This document shows positions 5,161 to 8,433 of a DNA stretch of 8,433 nucleotides, piece after piece. A program made the translations under genes and the position numbers. This DNA is from an uncultured Prevotella sp. (GTDB lineage Bacteria; Bacteroidota; Bacteroidia; Bacteroidales; Bacteroidaceae), in the NCBI GenBank assembly GCA_905210845.1, contig CAJLYG010000139.1, positions 1 to 8,433 on the forward strand, given 5' to 3'. Every line of letters starts with the position of its first letter. The first letter of the stretch is position 1. The notes beneath the pieces were generated by a model, which saw nothing but the letters and a program-made list of their open reading frames with translations, had not been told where the DNA came from and did not search any database.

Positions 5161-7815
5161 ATGGACGAAAATCTGACAATTGATCAAGATCGGATTAAGA
5201 AGATCAACATTGAGGAAGAGATGAAGGAATCCTACATCGACTATTCTATGTCGGTGATTGTAGCCCGCGCCCTCCCTGATGTTCGTGACGGGTTCAAGCC
5301 TGTTCACCGCCGTATCCTTTACGGTATGCGTGGTATCGGAAACTTCAGCAACCAGCCTTATAAGAAATGTGCACGCGTCGTAGGTGAGGTTTTAGGTAAA
5401 TATCACCCACACGGAGACTCTTCCGTTTATGGTGCTCTTGTCCGTATGGGGCAAGATTGGAATATGAGATATACTTTGGTGGATGGCCAAGGGAACTTCG
5501 GTTCCGTAGATGGTGATTCGCCAGCAGCCATGCGTTATACGGAATGCCGCCTCAGTAAGATGGGTGAGCACATCATGGATGACATCGACAAGGACACGGT
5601 TGACATGACCAATAACTTCGATGACACGCTCCAAGAGCCTACGGTCATGCCGACAAAGATCCCGAACCTTCTTGTAAATGGCGGTAATGGTATTGCCGTA
5701 GGTATGGCTACCAATATCCCAACTCACAACTTGGGGGAGGTGATTGATGGCTGTTGTGCTTATATAGACAATCCAGATATTACCACGGATGAGCTCATGG
5801 CGTTTATTCCTGCGCCAGATTTCCCGACGGGTGGATATATCTATGGACTGCAAGGAGTCAAGGAAGCGTATGAGACTGGGCGTGGCCGTATCATCATGCG
5901 TGCGAAGGCTGAGATCGAAAGTGGTGACCAGCATGACAAGATTGTTGTAACGGAGATCCCTTACGGTGTCAACAAGCAGCAATTGATTGAATATATCGCC
6001 GAGTTGGTCAAGGAAGGAAAGTTAGACGGAATCTCCAATGTCAACGACGAAACCGGCAGGCAAGGAATGCGTATTGTCGTGGACGTGAAGAAGGATGCCA
6101 ATGCAAACGTGATCCTGAATAAGCTCTTTAAGATGACCGCCCTTCAGAGTTCATTCTCCGTGAACTGCATCGCGTTGGTGAAAGGACGCCCACGCCTGCT
6201 CTCGTTGAAGGAATGCATCAAGTACTTCTGCGAGCACCGGCATGATGTAACCATTCGTCGCACGAGGTTTGACTTGCAGAAAGCCCAGGAGCGTGCTCAT
6301 ATCTTGGAAGGCTTGATCATCGCTTGTGACAATATCGATGAGGTCGTCCACATCATCAGAGCCAGCAAAACCCCAACGGATGCGCAGCGTAACTTGGAGT
6401 CGAGATTCAACTTGGATGAGATCCAGAGTAAGGCGATTGTTGACATGCGACTGAGCCAGCTCACCGGTCTACGTATGGATCAGTTGCACGCTGAGTACGA
6501 GGAATTAGAGAAGCAGATCGCTTATCTGCAGCAGATCTTGGATGACCCAGAACTTTGCAAGAAAGTGATGAAAGATGAACTGATTGAGGTCAAGGACAAA
6601 TACGGGGATGCCCGCCGCACAGAGATCATCCCTGCAGAGCATGAGTTCAATGCAGAGGATTTCTATCCAAACGATCCTGTTGTCATCACGGTGAGTCATT
6701 TGGGATATATCAAGCGCACTCCGCTGAGTGAATTCCGCGAGCAAGCAAGGGGTGGCGTTGGAAGCAAGGGCGCCCATACCCGTGACAAGGACTTCACGGA
6801 ATTCATTTATCCGGCAACGATGCACCAGACAATGTTGTTCTTTACAAAGAAAGGAAGGTGCTATTGGTTGCATTGCTATGACATCCCTGAAGGGGAGAAG
6901 ACCTCCAAGGGTCGTGCTATCCAGAACTTGTTGAACATTGAGGCAGATGATTCCGTCAATGCCTTCCTGCGCCTGCGTGGCCATGGCTTGGGCGATGAGG
7001 AATTCATCAACAGTCATTATGTGGTCTTTGCCACCAAGAACGGAATCGTCAAGAAAACCAGTCTGGAGGCTTATTCCCGTCCACGGGCGAATGGCGTCAT
7101 TGCTATCAATATCATGGATGATGATGAGGTCGTGGATGTACGGCTGACCAATGGGCATAACGAGTTGATCATGGCCGACCGGAATGGTCGTGCTTGCCGC
7201 TTTGACGAGAACACGATCCGTACGATGGGTCGTACGGCAACTGGTGTTCGTGGCATGCGCCTCGATGATGACGGGCAAGATGCAGTCGTTGGCATGATCG
7301 TTGTCAATGACCCTGCAAAGGAAACTGTCATGGTTGTCAGCGAGGAAGGCTATGGGAAACGTAGTCAGGTAGAGGACTACCGCAAGACCAACAGGGGTGG
7401 AAAGGGAGTCAAGACCCTGAGCATTACCGAGAAGACAGGTAAGTTAGTGTCCATCAAGAATGTGACAGACATGAACGACCTGATGATCATCAACAAGAGT
7501 GGCATCGTCATTCGTCTTGCCGTTGCTGACGTGCGGGTAATGGGTCGTGCCACCCAAGGTGTCCGGTTGATCAATCTCTCGAAGAAGAATGATGTCATTG
7601 CAAGTGTCTGCAAGGTCATGAGCAGTGAACTTGAAGCCACGGTTGAAGAGGAGAGCCGTGCTGCATGGGCTCAGAAAAATGAGCAGGTAAAGCAAGACAA
7701 TACGGCCCTTAACCTGCATGGAGATGATGATACCCCATCGGATCAGGCAGAAGGTCCGGAGGATACCGATATCGAATATGATGATACAGACCATACACCA
7801 TTGAATTTTGAATAA
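5161..7815 (+). CDS. gyrA: DNA gyrase subunit A
   Basis: This 884-residue protein is the breakage-reunion subunit of DNA gyrase (A2B2 with GyrB), which introduces negative supercoils using ATP. The N-terminal winged-helix/tower region is clear: SYIDYSMSVIVARALPDVRD, FKPVHRRILYGM, GKYHPHGDSSVYG and PAAMRYTE, where Tyr126 (E. coli Tyr122) makes the covalent DNA link. PTKIPNLLVNG and GIAVGMATNIPTHN are conserved. SYIDYSMSVIVARALPD identifies GyrA as opposed to ParC. The C-terminal beta-pinwheel (about 505-820) has a GyrA-box position reading QARGGVG (528-534), compared with QRRGGKG in E. coli, and a second motif RGGKG at 745-749. An acidic tail (about 854-884) follows. In the quinolone region Ser87 matches E. 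coli Ser83 (wild type), while Gly91 stands at the Asp87 position. The ATG is chosen because the protein then begins 26-30 residues before the first conserved block, as in other GyrAs. It is transcribed away from the TPR gene, and another gene follows 26 bases downstream. Confidence 0.98.
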   Translation: MDENLTIDQDRIKKINIEEEMKESYIDYSMSVIVARALPDVRDGFKPVHRRILYGMRGIGNFSNQPYKKCARVVGEVLGKYHPHGDSSVYGALVRMGQDWNMRYTLVDGQGNFGSVDGDSPAAMRYTECRLSKMGEHIMDDIDKDTVDMTNNFDDTLQEPTVMPTKIPNLLVNGGNGIAVGMATNIPTHNLGEVIDGCCAYIDNPDITTDELMAFIPAPDFPTGGYIYGLQGVKEAYETGRGRIIMRAKAEIESGDQHDKIVVTEIPYGVNKQQLIEYIAELVKEGKLDGISNVNDETGRQGMRIVVDVKKDANANVILNKLFKMTALQSSFSVNCIALVKGRPRLLSLKECIKYFCEHRHDVTIRRTRFDLQKAQERAHILEGLIIACDNIDEVVHIIRASKTPTDAQRNLESRFNLDEIQSKAIVDMRLSQLTGLRMDQLHAEYEELEKQIAYLQQILDDPELCKKVMKDELIEVKDKYGDARRTEIIPAEHEFNAEDFYPNDPVVITVSHLGYIKRTPLSEFREQARGGVGSKGAHTRDKDFTEFIYPATMHQTMLFFTKKGRCYWLHCYDIPEGEKTSKGRAIQNLLNIEADDSVNAFLRLRGHGLGDEEFINSHYVVFATKNGIVKKTSLEAYSRPRANGVIAINIMDDDEVVDVRLTNGHNELIMADRNGRACRFDENTIRTMGRTATGVRGMRLDDDGQDAVVGMIVVNDPAKETVMVVSEEGYGKRSQVEDYRKTNRGGKGVKTLSITEKTGKLVSIKNVTDMNDLMIINKSGIVIRLAVADVRVMGRATQGVRLINLSKKNDVIASVCKVMSSELEATVEEESRAAWAQKNEQVKQDNTALNLHGDDDTPSDQAEGPEDTDIEYDDTDHTPLNFE

Positions 7816-7841
7816 CAATAAATCTTTTAAGTTATACGCGT

Positions 7842-8402
7842 ATGAAAAAACTAATGTTTGCTGCCTTGATGCTACTAGGTACATCTGCAGCATTTGCCGG
7901 AGACAGTGATGCTCTTAAGGCGATTTTAAAAGCAAAGACCTATGACGAGTGTAGTGCTCTCGTTAAGAGTTCCCTCGGTTCTCTTGCCAGCAATGCAGAG
8001 AAGGCTAAGGCTTATAACAAGCTCGTCGACCTTGCCATGCAGAAGGTAAGCAAGGAGCAGAGTACGATCAATTCCAACCAGATGGCCACACAGTTCAAGC
8101 AGGGCAAGGTAGAACCTTATGATACAGTAGGTTTCTATACGGCTTGCCGGAATGCACTTGAGGCAGGACTGGAGTGTGACAAGTATGACCAGATGCCTAA
8201 CGAAAAGGGAAAGGTAAGTCCTAAATTCCATAAGGCAAACCAGGACCGCTTGTATGGCCTTCGCCTGAACTTGATCAATGCGGGTCAGGAAGCAGGTAAC
8301 AAAAATGACAAGGATGGTGCATTGGCCAACTATGGAATGTATGTGGAGTCTGCTACCGCTCCTCTGTTTAAGGAAGTTGACAAGACCAAGAACCCAGATT
8401 GA
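7842..8402 (+). CDS. Secreted protein, N-terminal part of a gyrA-linked TPR-type family; possibly truncated
   Basis: This frame encodes 186 residues, starting with a signal peptide (MKKLMFAALMLLGTSAAFA|G, cleavage near residue 19), so the product is exported. The mature part is mainly helical and Lys/Ala-rich. It contains the segments DALKAILKAKTYDE, AYNKLVDLAMQKV, CDKYDQMPNEKGKVSPKFH and NLINAGQEAG. From memory, similar sequences lie beside gyrA in Prevotella and continue to well over 400 residues, with TPRs in the C-terminal half. Here the frame ends at TGA (8400-8402), just after LFKEVDKTKNPD, where those proteins continue. It may therefore be a truncated gene, a frameshift or a sequencing error, or a genuinely short variant. 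The gap to gyrA is 26 bases with no terminator and no good TAnnTTTG promoter, so co-transcription with gyrA is likely. No function is known. Confidence 0.75.
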   Translation: MKKLMFAALMLLGTSAAFAGDSDALKAILKAKTYDECSALVKSSLGSLASNAEKAKAYNKLVDLAMQKVSKEQSTINSNQMATQFKQGKVEPYDTVGFYTACRNALEAGLECDKYDQMPNEKGKVSPKFHKANQDRLYGLRLNLINAGQEAGNKNDKDGALANYGMYVESATAPLFKEVDKTKNPD

Positions 8403-8433
8403 TTCCTTGGATGGCGTATCGGGTCTTGATTTT

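Noticed and set aside
5392..5982. A 196-codon antisense frame in the 5' half of gyrA
   Set aside because: It is a shadow of conserved GyrA residues with no family features or upstream signals of its own.
6505..7278. A 257-codon open frame antisense to gyrA
   Set aside because: It lies wholly inside the well-conserved gyrA coding sequence, shows no recognisable motif, and reads as the complement of gyrA codons.
7803..7810. GAATTTTG as a promoter for the gene after gyrA
   Set aside because: It misses the first base of TAnnTTTG and has no -33 element; it is explained by the codons at the end of gyrA.
7834..7843. 10-bp palindrome ATACGCGTAT overlapping the start codon of the last gene
   Set aside because: It is short, with no second copy or known operator resemblance; chance is sufficient.

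Overview
The window looks like ordinary chromosomal sequence from a member of the Bacteroidota, most likely Prevotellaceae (Prevotella/Segatella and relatives). The evidence is a gyrA product of the Bacteroidota type, TAnnTTTG promoter elements, mostly weak Shine-Dalgarno sequences, several secreted proteins with Ala-Gln signal cleavage sites, and a GH20 hexosaminidase of the Bacteroidales multidomain type. I see no mobile element, phage gene, CRISPR array, tRNA or rRNA.

Layout. Positions 1-4136 hold a tight plus-strand cluster. It contains the 3' part of a PafA-like alkaline phosphatase (cut by the window start), a secreted GH20 beta-N-acetylhexosaminidase 11 bases later, and a single-domain rhodanese 12 bases after that. 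A 13-bp hairpin with T-rich flanks (about 4140-4189) closes the cluster and lies between convergent genes. A secreted five-repeat TPR protein lies on the minus strand (4193-4891). A 269-base divergent intergenic region (4892-5160) follows, with Bacteroidota -7 elements facing both ways. gyrA (5161-7815, plus) comes next, followed 26 bases later by a short secreted protein (7842-8402) that resembles the N-terminal part of a longer TPR-type family found next to gyrA in Prevotella. The last 31 bases hold no recognisable gene.

How the genes fit together. The phosphatase and hexosaminidase are exported hydrolases that would release phosphate and N-acetylhexosamines from host or dietary glycans or from cell-wall material. 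The rhodanese is probably a cytosolic sulfurtransferase that shares their transcript. GyrA is the housekeeping type II topoisomerase subunit, and the two secreted proteins beside it have no known link to it.

No new system is evident. The points that deserve a second look are residue-level. The phosphatase has Pro where the PafA-family catalytic Thr should be. GyrA has Gly at the E. coli Asp87 position. GyrA also carries a degenerate GyrA-box at the usual place and a better RGGKG match in a later blade. The last gene may be a truncated reading frame. The TPR gene may have a leaderless promoter.
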